DNA of 64,000 bases from Canna indica (Eukaryota > Streptophyta > Magnoliopsida > Zingiberales > Cannaceae). The stretch spans positions 49,202,501 to 49,266,500 of the forward strand of contig CP136890.1 of NCBI GenBank assembly GCA_034359265.1. Direction: 5' to 3'. This document shows, piece after piece, positions 12,421 to 25,097 of this stretch; positions within the stretch are counted from its first letter, which is position 1; each line of letters starts with the position of its first letter. Under the pieces are notes generated by a model. The model was not told the origin of the DNA. It was given only the letters and a program-made list of their open reading frames with translations, and did no database searches. The translations under genes and the position numbers were made by a program.

Positions 12421-14581
12421 AACAACTTCTCCCATCTCAGTGAATGTTCTAGAGTGGCTTGAGATTCAGATTGCTGGGCGTTTCGAGCCGATACCCCGAA
12501 GTTCAATCAGTCGGCTTCGTTCAAGATTCAATTCGAAAAATCTTGCAATTGTTTGTATTAGTCTGTCAAAAATAACTCGATTAACAACTTCTCTCATCAC
12601 AGTGAATGTTCTGGAGTCGCTCGGGACACAGATTGCTGGGCGTTTCGAGCCGATACCCCGAAGTTCAATCAGTCAGCTTCGTTCAAGATTCTATTCGAAA
12701 AATCTTGCAATTGTTTGTATTAGTCTGTCAAAAATAACTCGATTAACAACTTCTCTCATCAAAGTGAATGTTCTGGAGTCGCTCGGGACTCAGATTGCTG
12801 GGCGTTTCGAGCCGATACCCGGTAGTTCAATCACTCGGCTTCGTTCACGATTCTATTCGAAAAATCTTGCAATTCTTTGCATTAGTCTGTCAAAAATAAC
12901 TCGATTAACAACTTCTCCCATCACAGTGAATGTTCTAGAGTCGCTCGGGACTCAGATTGCTGGGCATTTCGATTAGATACCCCGTAGTTCAATCAGTCGG
13001 CTTCGTTCAAGATTCTATTCGAAAAATCTTTCAATTCTTTGCATTAGTCTGTCAAAAATAACTCGATTAACAACTTCCCCCATCACAGTGAATGTTCTGG
13101 AGTCGCTCGGGACTCAAATTGTTGTGCGTTTCGAGCCTATATCCCGAAGTTCAATCAGTCGGCTTCGTTCAAGATTCTATTCGAAAAATCTTGCAATTCT
13201 TTGCATTAGACTGTCAAAAATGACTCAATAAACAATTTCTCCCATCACAGTGAATGATCTGGAGTCACTCGGGACTCAGATTGCTGGGCGTTTCGAGCCG
13301 ATATCCCGAAGTTCAATCAGTCGGCTTCGTTCAAGATTCAATTCGAAAAATCTTGCAATTCTTTGCATTAGTCTGTCAAAAATAACTCGATTAACAACTT
13401 CTCCCATCACAGTGAATGTTCTGGAGTCGCTCGGGACTCAGATTGCTGGGCGTTTCGAGCCGATACCCTGTAGTTCAATCAGTCGGCTTCGTTCAAGATT
13501 CAATTCCAAAAATCTTGCAATTCAATGCATTAGTCTATCAAAAATAACTCAATTAACAACTTCTCCCATCTCAGTGAATGTTCTGGAGTGGCTTGAGATT
13601 CAGATTGCTGGGCGTTTCGAGCCGATACCCCGAAGTTCAATCAGTCGGCTTCGTTCAAGATTCAATTCGAAAAATCTTGCAATTCTTTGCATTAGTCTGT
13701 CAAAAATAACTCGATTAACAACTTCTCCCATCACAGTGAATGTTCTGGAGTCGCTCGGGACTCAGATTGCTGGGCGTTTCGAGCCGATACCCCGAAGTTC
13801 AATCAGTCGGCTTCGTTCAAGATTCTATTCGAAAAATCTTGCAATTCAATGCATTAGTCTGTAAAAAATAACTCGATTAACAACTTCTCCCATCTCAGTG
13901 AATGTTCTGGAGTCGCTCGGGATTCAGATTGCTGGGCGTTTCGAGCCGATACCCTGTAGTTCAATCAGTCGGCTTCGTTCAAGATTCAATTCCAAAAATC
14001 TTGCAATTCAATGCATTAGTCTATCAAAAATAACTCAATTAACAACTTCTCCCATCTCAGTGAATGTTCTGGAGTGGCTTGAGATTCAGATTGCTGGGCG
14101 TTTCGAGCCGATACCCCGAAGTTCAATCAGTCGGCTTCGTTCAAGATTCAATTCGAAAAATCTTGCAATTCTTTGCATTAGTCTATCAAAAATAACTCGA
14201 TTAACAACTTCTCCCATCACAGTGAATGTTCTGGAGTCGCTCGGGACTCAGATTGCTGGGCGTTTCGAGCCGATACCCCGAAGTTCAATCAGTCGGCTTC
14301 GTTCAAGATTCAATTCCAAAAATCTTGCAATTCAATGCATTAGTCTATCAAAAATAACTCAATTAAAAACTTCTCCCATCTCAGTGAATGTTCTGGAGTG
14401 GCTTGAGATTCAGATTGCTGGGCGTTTCGAGCCGATACCCCGAAGTTCAATCAGTCGGCTTCGTTCAAGATTCAATTCGAAAAATCTTGCAATTCTTTGC
14501 ATTAGTCTATCAAAAATAACTCGATTAACAACTTCTCCCATCACAGTGAATGTTCTGGAGTCGCTCGGGACTCAGATTGCT
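12421..14581 (+). repeat. Duplicated 2.16-kb block, copy 1 (with diverged cassette 1)
   Basis: Matches 33528-35688 at an offset of 21107 bp. Shared rare variants are CAATTGTTTGTATTAG (twice), AATCAGTCAGCTT, ACCCGGTAG, AATCACTCGG and CGAGCCTATATCCC. Copy-specific changes include GGGACACAG near 12627 and ATCAAAGTG near 12770. Confidence 0.8.
12933..13270 (+). repeat. Diverged two-monomer cassette 1
   Basis: Most diverged monomers in the window: GTTCTAGAG, GGCATTTCGATTAGATAC, AATCTTTCAATTC, CTTCCCCCATC, CAAATTGTTGTGCG, ATATCCCG, AAATGACTCAATAAAC and GAATGATCTGGAGTCACTC. Still the same 162-bp unit and phase, so these are old or independently drifted monomers, not foreign DNA. Carries the CGAGCCTATATC version, like cassette 4. 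Confidence 0.9.
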
Positions 14582-15984
14582 GGGCGTTTCGAGCCGATAC
14601 CCCGAAGTTCAATCAGTCGGCTTCGTTCAAGATTCAATTCCAAAAATCTTGCAATTCAATGCATTAGTCTATCAAAAATAACTCAATTAAAAACTTCTCC
14701 CATCTCAGTGAATGTTCTGGAGTGGCTTGAGATTCAGATTGCTGGGCGTTTCGAGTCGATACCCCGTAGTTCAATCAGTCGGCTTCGTTCAAGATTCTAT
14801 TCGAAAAATCTTGCAATTCTTTGCATTAGTCTGTCAAAAATAACTCGATTAACAACTTCTCCCATCACAGTGAATGTTCTGGAGTCGCTCGGGACTCAGA
14901 TTGCTGGGTGTTTCGAGCCGATACCCCGAAGTTCAATCAGTCGGCTTCGTTCAAGATTCTATTCGAAAAATCATGCAATTCAATGCATTAGTCTGTAAAA
15001 AATAACTCGATTAACAACTTCTCCCATCTCAGTGAATGTTCTGGAGTCGCTCGGGATTCAGATTGCTGGGCGTTTCGAGCCGATACCCTGTAGTTCAATC
15101 AGTCGGCTTCGTTCAAGATTCAATTCCAAAAATCTTGCAATTCAATGCATTAGTCTATCAAAAATAACTCAATTAACAACTTCTCCCATCTCAGTGAATG
15201 TTCTGGAGTGGCTTGAGAATCAGATTGCTGGGCGTTTCGAGCCGATACCCCGAAGTTCAATCAGTCGGCTTCGTTCAAGATTCAATTCGAAAAATCTTGC
15301 AATTCTTTGCATTAGTCTATCAAAAATAACTCGATTAACAACTTCTCCCATCACAGTGAATGTTCTGGAGTCGCTCGGGACTCAGATTGCTGGGCGTTTC
15401 GAGCCGATACCCCGAAGTTCAATCAGTCGGCTTCGTTCAAGATTCAATTCCAAAAATCTTGCAATTCAATGCATTAGTCTATCAAAAATAACTCAATTAA
15501 AAACTTCTCCCATCTCAGTGAATGTTCTGGAGTGGCTTGAGATTCAGATTGCTGGGCGTTTCGAGTCGATACCCCGTAGTTCAATCAGTCGGCTTCGTTC
15601 AAGATTCTATTCGAAAAATCTTGCAATTCTTTGCATTAGTCTGTCAAAAATAACTCGATTAACAACTTCTCCCATCACAGTGAATGTTCTGGAGTCGCTC
15701 GGGACTCAGATTGCTGGGTGTTTCGAGCCGATACCCCGAAGTTCAATCAGTCGGCTTCGTTCAAGATTCTATTCGAAAAATCTTGCAATTCAATGCATTA
15801 GTCTATCAAAAATAACTCAATTAACAACTTCTCCCATCTCAGTGAATGTTCTGGAGTGGCTTGAGATTCAGATTGCTGGGCGTTTCGAGCCGATACCCTG
15901 TAGTTCAATCAGTCGGCTTCGTTCAAGATTCAATTCCAAAAATCTTGCAATTCAATGCATTAGTCTATCAAAAATAACCCAATT

Positions 15985-16033
15985 TTTCCTTTGCCTTGTT
16001 GCAAAAAAAAAAAAAAAAAAAAAAAACTCAATT
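15985..16033 (+). mobile_element. Retroinsertion copy 1: 18-bp core + A24 tail
   Basis: Core TTTCCTTTGCCTTGTTGC (15985-16002) and 24 A (16003-16026), then CTCAATT. The left target-site copy reads AAAAATAACCCAATT, with a private T-to-C. Net insertion is 49 bp in a 162-bp monomer. The pattern (short core, 3' poly-A, flanking duplication beginning with A5) is that of target-primed reverse transcription with extreme 5' truncation. The core is too short to name the source. Confidence 0.85.
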
Positions 16034-17700
16034 AACAACTTCTCCCATCTCAGTGAATGTTCTGGAGTGGCTTGAGATTCAGATTGCTGGGCGTTTCGAG
16101 CCGATACCCCGAAGTTCAATCAGTCGGCTTCGTTCAAGATTCAATTCGAAAAATCTTGCAATTCTTTGCATTAGTCTGTCAAAAATAACTCGATTAACAA
16201 CTTCTCCCATCACAGTGAATGTTCTGGAGTCGCTCGGGACTCAGATTGCTGGGCGTTTCGAGCCGATACCCCGAAGTTCAATCAGTCGGCTTCGTTCAAG
16301 ATTCTATTCGAAAAATCTTGCAATTCAATGCATTAGTCTGTCAAAAATAACTCAATTAAAAACTTCTCCCATCTCAGTGAATGTTCTGGAGTGGCTTGAG
16401 ATTCAGATTGCTGGGCGTTTCGAGCCGATACCCCGAAGTTCAATCAGTCGGCTTCGTTCAAGATTCAATTCGAAAAATCTTGCAATTCTTTGCATTAGTC
16501 TGTCAAAAATAACTCGATTAACAACTTCTCCCATCTCAGTGAATGTTCTGGAGTCGCTCGGGATTCAGATTGCTGGGCGTTTCGAGCCGATACCCTGTAG
16601 TTCAATCAGTCGGCTTCGTTCAAGATTCAATTCCAAAAATCTTGCAATTCAATGCATTAGTCTATCAAAAATAACTCAATTAACAACTTCTCCCATCTCA
16701 GTGAATGTTCTGGAGTGGCTTGAGATTCAGATTGCTGGGCGTTTCGAGCCGATACCCCGAAGTTCAATCAGTCGGCTTCGTTCAAGATTCAATTCGAAAA
16801 ATCTTGCAATTCTTTGCGTTAGTCTATCAAAAATAACTCGATTAACAACTTCTCCCATCACAGTGAATGTTCTGGAGTCGCTCGGGACTCAGATTGCTGG
16901 GCGTTTCGAGCCGATACCCCGAAGTTCAATCAGTCGGCTTCGTTCAAGATTCAATTCCAAAAATCTTGCAATTCAATGCATTAGTCTATCAAAAATAACT
17001 CAATTAAAAACTTCTCCCATCTCAGTGAATGTTCTGGAGTGGCTTGAGATTCAGATTGCTGGGCGTTTCGAGCCGATACCCCGAAGTTCAATCAGTCGGC
17101 TTCGTTCAAGATTCAATTCGAAAAATCTTGCAATTCTTTGCATTAGTCTGTCAAAAATAACTCGATTAACAACTTCTCCCATCACAGTGAATGTTCTGAA
17201 GTCGCTCGGGACTCAGATTGCTGGGTGTTTCGAGCCGATACCCCGAAGTTCAATCAGTCGGCTTCGTTCAAGATTCTATTCGAAAAATCTTGCAATTCTT
17301 TGCATTAGTCTGTCAAAAATAACTCGATTAACAACTTCTCTCATCACAGTGAATGTTCTGGAGTCGCTCGGGACTCAGATTGCTGGGTGTTTCGAGCCGA
17401 TACCCCGAAGTTCAATCAGTCGGCTTCGTTCAAGATTCTATTCGAAAAATCTTGCAATTCAATGCATTAGTCTATCAAAAATAACTCAATTAACAACTTC
17501 TCCCATCTCAGTGAATGTTCTGGAGTGGCTTGAGATTCAGATTGCTGGGCGTTTCGAGCCGATACCCTGTAGTTCAATCAGTCGGCTTCGTTCAAGATTC
17601 AATTCCAAAAATCTTGCAATTCAATGCATTAGTCTATCAAAAATAACTCAATTTTTCCTTTGCCTTGTTGCAAAAAAAAAAAAAAAAAAAAAACTCAATT
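16034..17700 (+). repeat. HOR alpha, copy 1: ten monomers + insertion
   Basis: Ten monomers closed by an insertion. The order of variants is the same as in 19370-21037 and 21411-23078, including two AATTAAAAAC junctions, one GTTCTGAAG monomer and one TCTCTCATCAC junction. Private change: TTTGCGTTAG near 16815. Confidence 0.85.
17654..17700 (+). mobile_element. Retroinsertion copy 2: core + A22 tail
   Basis: Core 17654-17671 and 22 A, followed directly by CTCAATT, so the TAA of the right target-site copy is lost into the A run. Net 47 bp. The left duplicate AAAAATAACTCAATT is intact. Confidence 0.85.
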
Positions 17701-19369
17701 AACAACTTCTCCCATCTCAGTGAATGTTCTGGAGTGGCTTGAGATTCAGATTGCTGGGCGTTTCGAGCCGATACCCCGAAGTTCAATCAGTCGGCTTCGT
17801 TCAAGATTCAATTCGAAAAATCTTGCAATTCTTTGCATTAGTCTGTCAAAAATAACTCGATTAACAACTTCTCCCATCACAGTGAATGTTCTGGAGTCGC
17901 TCGGGACTCAGATTGCTGGGCGTTTCGAGCCGATACCCCGAAGTTCAATCAGTCGGCTTCGTTCAAGATTCTATTCGAAAAATCTTGCAATTCAATGCAT
18001 TAGTCTGTCAAAAATAACTCGATTAACAACTTCTCCCATCTCAGTGAATGTTCTGGAGTCGCTCGGGATTCAGATTGCTGGGCGTTTTGAGCCGATACCC
18101 TGTAGTTCAATCAGTCGGCTTCGTTCAAGATTCAATTCCAAAAATCTTGCAATTCAATGCATTAGTCTATCAAAAATAACTCAATTAACAACTTCTCCCA
18201 TCTCAGTGAATGTTCTGGAGTGGCTTGAGATTCAGATTGCTGGGCGTTTCGAGCCGATACCCCGAAGTTCAATCAGTCGGCTTCGTTCAAGATATAATTC
18301 GAATAATCTTGCAATTCTTTGCATTAGTCTGTCAAAAATAACTCGATTAACAACTTCTCCCATCACAGTGAATGTTCTGGAGTCGCTCGGGACTCAGATT
18401 GCTGGGTGTTTCGAGCCGATACCCCGAAGTTCAATCAGTCGGCTTCGTTCAAGATTCTATTCGAAAAATCTTGCAATTCTTTGCATTAGTCTGTCAAAAA
18501 TAACTCGATTAACAACTTCTCTCATCACAGTGAATGTTCTGGAGTCACTCGGGACTCAGATTGCTGGGCGTTTCGAGCCGATACCCTGTAGTTCAATCAG
18601 TCGGCTTCGTTCACGATTCTATTCGAAAAATCTTGCAATTCTTTGCATTAGTCTGTCAAAAATAACTCGATTAACAACTTCTCCCATCACAGTGAATGTT
18701 CTGGAGTCGCTCGGGACTCAGATTGCTGGGTGTTTCGAGCCGATACCCCGAAGTTCAATCAGTCGGCTTCGTTCAAGATTCCATTCGAAAAATCTTGCAA
18801 TTCAATGCATTAGTCTATCAAAAATAACTCAATTAACAACTTCTCCCATCTCAGTGAATGTTCTGGAGTGGCTTGAGAATCAGATTGCTGGGCGTTTCGA
18901 GCCGATACCCCGAAGTTCAATCAGTCGGCTTCGTTCAAGATTCAATTCGAAAAATCTTGCAATTCTTTGCATTAGTCTATCAAAAATAACTCGATTAACA
19001 ACTTCTCCCATCACAGTGAATGTTCTGGAGTCGCTCGGGACTCAGATTGCTGGGCGTTTCGAGCCGATACCCCGAAGTTCAATCAGTCGGCTTCGTTCAA
19101 GATTCTATTCGAAAAATCTTGCAATTCAATGCATTAGTCTATCAAAAATAACTCAATTAACAACTTCTCCCATCTCAGTGAATGTTCTGGAGTGGCTTGA
19201 GATTCAGATTGCTGGGCGTTTCGAGCCGATACCCTGTAGTTCAATCAGTCGGCTTCGTTCAAGATTCAATTCCAAAAATCTTGCAATTCAATGCATTAGT
19301 CTATCAAAAATAACTCAATTTTTCCTTTGCCTTGTTGCAAAAAAAAAAAAAAAAAAAAATAACTCAATT
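17701..19369 (+). repeat. HOR beta, copy 1: ten monomers + insertion
   Basis: Ten monomers in a different order from alpha. Markers are GGGCGTTTTGAGCC, AAGATATAATTCG and a GGAGTCACTCGGG monomer. Most of this order recurs in the eight-monomer unit 23079-24423. Private changes: CGAATAATC near 18302 and GATTCCATTCG near 18780. Confidence 0.8.
19321..19369 (+). mobile_element. Retroinsertion copy 3: core + A21, both target-site copies intact
   Basis: Best-preserved copy. The left site AAAAATAACTCAATT (19306-19320), core (19321-19338), A run (19339-19359) and right TAACTCAATT can be read without gaps. Counting five A of the tail, the right duplicate is the full 15 bp. Net 49 bp. Confidence 0.88.
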
Positions 19370-21037
19370 AACAACTTCTCCCATCTCAGTGAATGTTCTG
19401 GAGTGGCTTGAGATTCAGATTGCTGGGCGTTTCGAGCCGATACCCCGAAGTTCAATCAGTCGGCTTCGTTCAAGATTCAATTCGAAAAATCTTGCAATTC
19501 TTTGCATTAGTCTGTCAAAAATAACTCGATTAACAACTTCTCCCATCACAGTGAATGTTCTGGAGTCGCTCGGGACTCAGATTGCTGGGCGTTTCGAGCC
19601 GATACCCCGAAGTTCAATCAGTCGGCTTCGTTCAAGATTCTATTCGAAAAATCTTGCAATTCAATGCATTAGTCTGTCAAAAATAACTCAATTAAAAACT
19701 TCTCCCATCTCAGTGAATGTTCTGGAGTGGCTTGAGATTCAGATTGCTGGGCGTTTCGAGCCGATACCCCGAAGTTCAATCAGTCGGCTTCGTTCAAGAT
19801 TCAATTCGAAAAATCTTGCAATTCTTTGCATTAGTCTGTCAAAAATAACTCGATTAACAACTTCTCCCATCTCAGTGAATGTTCTGGAGTCGCTCGGGAT
19901 TCAGATTGCTGGGCGTTTCGAGCCGATACCCTGTAGTTCAATCAGTCGGCTTCGTTCAAGATTCAATTCCAAAAATCTTGCAATTCAATGCATTAGTCTA
20001 TCAAAAATAACTCAATTAACAACTTCTCCCATCTCAGTGAATGTTCTGGAGTGGCTTGAGATTCAGATTGCTGGGCGTTTCGAGCCGATACCCCGAAGTT
20101 CAATCAGTCGGCTTCGTTCAAGATTCAATTCGAAAAATCTTGCAATTCTTTGCATTAGTCTATCAAAAATAACTCGATTAACAACTTCTCCCATCACAGT
20201 GAATGTTCTGGAGTCGCTCGGGACTCAGATTGCTGGGCGTTTCGAGCCGATACCCCGAAGTTCAATCAGTCGGCTTCGTTCAAGATTCAATTCCAAAAAT
20301 CTTGCAATTAAATGCATTAGTCTATCAAAAATAACTCAATTAAAAACTTCTCCCATCTCAGTGAATGTTCTGGAGTGGCTTGAGATTCAGATTGCTGGGC
20401 GTTTCGAGCCGATACCCCGAAGTTCAATCAGTCGGCTTCGTTCAAGATTCAATTCGAAAAATCTTGCAATTCTTTGCATTAGTCTGTCAAAAATAACTCG
20501 ATTAACAACTTCTCCCATCACAGTGAATGTTCTGAAGTCGCTCGGGACTCAGATTGCTGGGTGTTTCGAGCCGATACCCCGAAGTTCAATCAGTCGGCTT
20601 CGTTCAAGATTCTATTCGAAAAATCTTGCAATTCTTTGCATTAGTCTGTCAAAAATAACTCGATTAACAACTTCTCTCATCACAGTGAATGTTCTGGAGT
20701 CGCTCGGGACTCAGATTGCTGGGTGTTTCGAGCCGATACCCCGAAGTTCAATCAGTCGGCTTCGTTCAAGATTCTATTCGAAAAATCTTGCAATTCAATG
20801 CATTAGTCTATCAAAAATAACTCAATTAACAACTTCTCCCATCTCAGTGAATGTTCTGGAGTGGCTTGAGATTCAGATTGCTGGGCGTTTCGAGCCGATA
20901 CCCTGTAGTTCAATCAGTCGGCTTCGTTCAAGATTCAATTCCAAAAATCTTGCAATTCAATGCATTAGTCTATCAAAAATAACTCAATTTTTCCTTTGCC
21001 TTGTTGCAAAAAAAAAAAAAAAAAAAAAAACTCAATT
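19370..21037 (+). repeat. HOR alpha, copy 2
   Basis: Same ten-monomer order as 16034-17700. Private change: CAATTAAATGC near 20308 (other copies CAATTCAATGC). Confidence 0.85.
20990..21037 (+). mobile_element. Retroinsertion copy 4: core + A23
   Basis: Core 20990-21007 and 23 A followed by CTCAATT. Net 48 bp, a multiple of three, so the open monomer frame passes straight through. Confidence 0.85.
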
Positions 21038-21410
21038 AACAACTTCTCCCATCTCAGTGAATGTTCTGGAGTGGCTTGAGATTCAGATTGCTGGGCGTTT
21101 CGAGCCGATACCCCGAAGTTCAATCAGTCGGCTTCGTTCAAGATTCAATTCGAAAAATCTTGCAATTCTTTGCATTAGTCTGTCAAAAATAACTCGATTA
21201 ACAACTTCTCCCATCACAGTGAATGTTCTGGAGTCGCTCGGGACTCAGATTGCTGGGCGTTTCGAGCCGATACCCCGAAGTTCAATCAGTCGGCTTCGTT
21301 CAAGATTCTATTCCAAAAATCTTGCAATTCAATGCATTAGTCTATCAAAAATAACTCAATTTTTCCTTTGCCTTGTTGCAAAAAAAAAAAAAAAAAAAAA
21401 TAACTCAATT
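21038..21410 (+). repeat. Two-monomer unit + insertion (deleted HOR)
   Basis: Only two monomers separate insertion copies 4 and 5. They match the first two monomers of alpha and beta. The second is a recombinant (CCCCGAAG and CTATTCCAAAAATC upstream of the insertion), consistent with unequal exchange that removed about eight monomers. Confidence 0.75.
21362..21410 (+). mobile_element. Retroinsertion copy 5: core + A21, recombinant host monomer
   Basis: Core 21362-21379, A run 21380-21400, then TAACTCAATT. The host monomer reads CCCCGAAG...CTATTCC, where most other copies have CCCTGTAG...CAATTCC. A crossover upstream of the insertion is the simplest reading. Confidence 0.85.
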
Positions 21411-23078
21411 AACAACTTCTCCCATCTCAGTGAATGTTCTGGAGTGGCTTGAGATTCAGATTGCTGGGCGTTTCGAGCCGATACCCCGAAGTTCAATCAG
21501 TCGGCTTCGTTCAAGATTCAATTCGAAAAATCTTGCAATTCTTTGCATTAGTCTGTCAAAAATAACTCGATTAACAACTTCTCCCATCACAGTGAATGTT
21601 CTGGAGTCGCTCGGGACTCAGATTGCTGGGCGTTTCGAGCCGATACCCCGAAGTTCAATCAGTCGGCTTCGTTCAAGATTCTATTCGAAAAATCTTGCAA
21701 TTCAATGCATTAGTCTGTCAAAAATAACTCAATTAAAAACTTCTCCCATCTCAGTGAATGTTCTGGAGTGGCTTGAGATTCAGATTGCTGGGCGTTTCGA
21801 GCCGATACCCCGAAGTTCAATCAGTCGGCTTCGTTCAAGATTCAATTCGAAAAATCTTGCAATTCTTTGCATTAGTCTGTCAAAAATAACTCGATTAACA
21901 ACTTCTCCCATCTCAGTGAATGTTCTGGAGTCGCTCGGGATTCAGATTGCTGGGCGTTTCGAGCCGATACCCTGTAGTTCAATCAGTCGGCTTCGTTCAA
22001 GATTCAATTCCAAAAATCTTGCAATTCAATGCATTAGTCTATCAAAAATAACTCAATTAACAACTTCTCCCATCTCAGTGAATGTTCTGGAGTGGCTTGA
22101 GATTCAGATTGCTGGGCGTTTCGAGCCGATACCCCGAAGTTCAATCAGTCGGCTTCGTTCAAGATTCAATTCGAAAAATCTTGCAATTCTTTGCATTAGT
22201 CTATCAAAAATAACTCGATTAACAACTTCTCCCATCACAGTGAATGTTCTGGAGTCGCTCGGGACTCATATTGCTGGGCGTTTCGAGCCGATACCCCGAA
22301 GTTCAATCAGTCGGCTTCGTTCAAGATTCAATTCCAAAAATCTTGCAATTCAATGCATTAGTCTATCAAAAATAACTCAATTAAAAACTTCTCCCATCTC
22401 AGTGAATGTTCTGGAGTGGCTTGAGATTCAGATTGCTGGGCGTTTCGAGCCGATACCCCGAAGTTCAATCAGTCGGCTTCGTTCAAGATTCAATTCGAAA
22501 AATCTTGCAATTCTTTGCATTAGTCTGTCAAAAATAACTCGATTAACAACTTCTCCCATCACAGTGAATGTTCTGAAGTCGCTCGGGACTCAGATTGCTG
22601 GGTGTTTCGAGCCGATACCCCGAAGTTCAATCAGTCGGCTTCGTTCAAGATTCTATTCGAAAAATCTTGCAATTCTTTGCATTAGTCTGTCAAAAATAAC
22701 TCGATTAACAACTTCTCTCATCACAGTGAATGTTCTGGAGTCGCTCGGGACTCAGATTGCTGGGTGTTTCGAGCCGATACCCCGAAGTTCAATCAGTCGG
22801 CTTCGTTCAAGATTCTATTCGAAAAATCTTGCAATTCAATGCATTAGTCTATCAAAAATAACTCAATTAACAACTTCTCCCATCTCAGTGAATGTTCTGG
22901 AGTGGCTTGAGATTCAGATTGCTGGGCGTTTCGAGCCGATACCCTGTAGTTCAATCAGTCGGCTTCGTTCAAGATTCAATTCCAAAAATCTTGCAATTCA
23001 ATGCATTAGTCTATCAAAAATAACTCAATTTTTCCTTTGCCTTGTTGCAAAAAAAAAAAAAAAAAAAATAACTCAATT
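21411..23078 (+). repeat. HOR alpha, copy 3
   Basis: Same ten-monomer order as the other two alpha copies. Private change: GGGACTCATATTG near 22269. Confidence 0.85.
23031..23078 (+). mobile_element. Retroinsertion copy 6: core + A20
   Basis: Core 23031-23048, A run 23049-23068, then TAACTCAATT. Net 48 bp. Confidence 0.85.
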
Positions 23079-24423
23079 AACAACTTCTCCCATCTCAGTG
23101 AATGTTCTGGAGTGGCTTGAGATTCAGATTGCTGGGCGTTTCGAGCCGATACCCCGAAGTTCAATCAGTCGGCTTCGTTCAAGATTCAATTCGAAAAATC
23201 TTGCAATTCTTTGCATTAGTCTGTCAAAAATAACTCGATTAACAACTTCTCCCATCACAGTGAATGTTCTGGAGTCGCTCGGGACTCAGATTGCTGGGCG
23301 TTTCGAGCCGATACCCCGAAGTTCAATCAGTCGGCTTCGTTCAAGATTCTATTCGAAAAATCTTGCAATTCAATGCATTAGTCTGTCAAAAATAACTCGA
23401 TTAACAACTTCTCCCATCTCAGTGAATGTTCTGGAGTCGCTCGGGATTCAGATTGCTGGGCGTTTTGAGCCGATACCCTGTAGTTCAATCAGTCGGCTTC
23501 CTTCAAGATTCAATTCCAAAAATCTTGCAATTCAATGCATTAGTCTATCAAAAATAACTCAATTAACAACTTCTCCCATCTCAGTGAATGTTCTGGAGTG
23601 GCTTGAGATTCAGATTGCTGGGCGTTTCGAGCCGATACCCCGAAGTTCAATCAGTCGGCTTCGTTCAAGATATAATTCGAAAAATCTTGCAATTCTTTGC
23701 ATTAGTCTGTCAAAAATAACTCGATTAACAACTTCTCCCATCACAGTGAATGTTCTGGAGTCGCTCGGGACTCAGATTGCTGGGTGTTTCGAGCCGATAC
23801 CCCGAAGTTCAATCAGTCGGCTTCGTTCAAGATTCTATTCGAAAAATCTTGCAATTCTTTGCATTAGTCTGTCAAAAATAACTCGATTAACAACTTCTCT
23901 CATCACAGTGAATGTTCTGGAGTCACTCGGGACTCAGATTGCTGGGCGTTTCGAGCCGATACCCTGTAGTTCAATCAGTCGGCTTCGTTCACGATTCTAT
24001 TCGAAAAATCTTGCAATTCTTTGCATTAGTCTGTCAAAAATAACTCGATTAACAACTTCTCCCATCACAGTGAATGTTCTGGAGTCGCTCGGGACTCAGA
24101 TTGCTGGGTGTTTCGAGCCGATACCCCGAAGTTCAATCAGTCGGCTTCGTTCAAGATTCTATTCGAAAAATCTTGCAATTCAATGCATTAGTCTATCAAA
24201 AATAACTCAATTAACAACTTCTCCCATCTCAGTGAATGTTCTGGAGTGGCTTGAGATTCAGATTGCTGGGCGTTTCGAGCCGATACCCTGTAGTTCAATC
24301 AGTCGGCTTCGTTCAAGATTCAATTCCAAAAATCTTGCAATTCAATGCATTAGTCTATCAAAAATAACTCAATTTTTCCTTTGCCTTGTTGCAAAAAAAT
24401 AAAAATAAAAAAATAACTCAATT
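23079..24423 (+). repeat. HOR beta, copy 2: eight monomers + insertion
   Basis: Follows the order of 17701-19369 but lacks two type-A/B monomers near its end. It shares GGGCGTTTTGAGCC and AAGATATAATTCG. Private change: CGGCTTCCTTC near 23500. Confidence 0.8.
24375..24423 (+). mobile_element. Retroinsertion copy 7: core + T-interrupted tail
   Basis: Core 24375-24392. The tail reads A7 T A5 T A7 before TAACTC. T substitutions have broken the homopolymer. The left duplicate is intact and the net length is still 49 bp. Confidence 0.85.
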
Positions 24424-25097
24424 AACAACTTCTCCCATCTCAGTGAATGTTCTGGAGTGGCTTGAGATTCAGATTGCTGGGTGTTTCGAGCCGATACCCC
24501 GAAGTTCAATCAGTCGGCTTCGTTCAAGATTCAATTCGAAAAATCTTGCAATTCTTTGCATTAGTCTGTCAAAAATAACTCGATTAACAACTTCTCCCAT
24601 CACAGTGAATGTTCTGGAGTCGCTCGGGACTCAGATTGCTGGGCGTTTCGAGCCGATACCCCGAAGTTCAATCAGTCGGCTTCGTTCAAGATTCAATTCG
24701 AAAAATCTTGCAATTCTTTGCATTAGTCTGTCAAAAATAACTCGATTAACAACTTCTCCCATCACAGTGAATGTTCTGGAGTCGCTCGGGACTCAGATTG
24801 CTGGGCGTTTCGAGCCGATACCCCGAAGTTCAATCAGTCGGCTTCGTTCAAGATTCTATTCGAAAAATCTTGCAATTGTTTGTATTAGTCTGTCAAAAAT
24901 AACTCGATTAACAACTTCTCTCATCACAGTGAATGTTCTGGAGTCGCTCGGGACTCAGATTGCTGGGCGTTTCGAGCCGATACCCGGTAGTTCAATCAGT
25001 CGGCTTCGTTCACGATTCTATTCGAAAAATCTTGCAATTCTTTGCATTAGTCTGTCAAAAATAACTCGATTAACAACTTCTCCCATCACAGTGAATG

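Noticed and set aside
12933..13270. Diverged cassette as a different satellite family or foreign DNA
   Set aside because: It keeps the 162-bp phase and aligns along its whole length with ordinary monomers, differing only by scattered substitutions.
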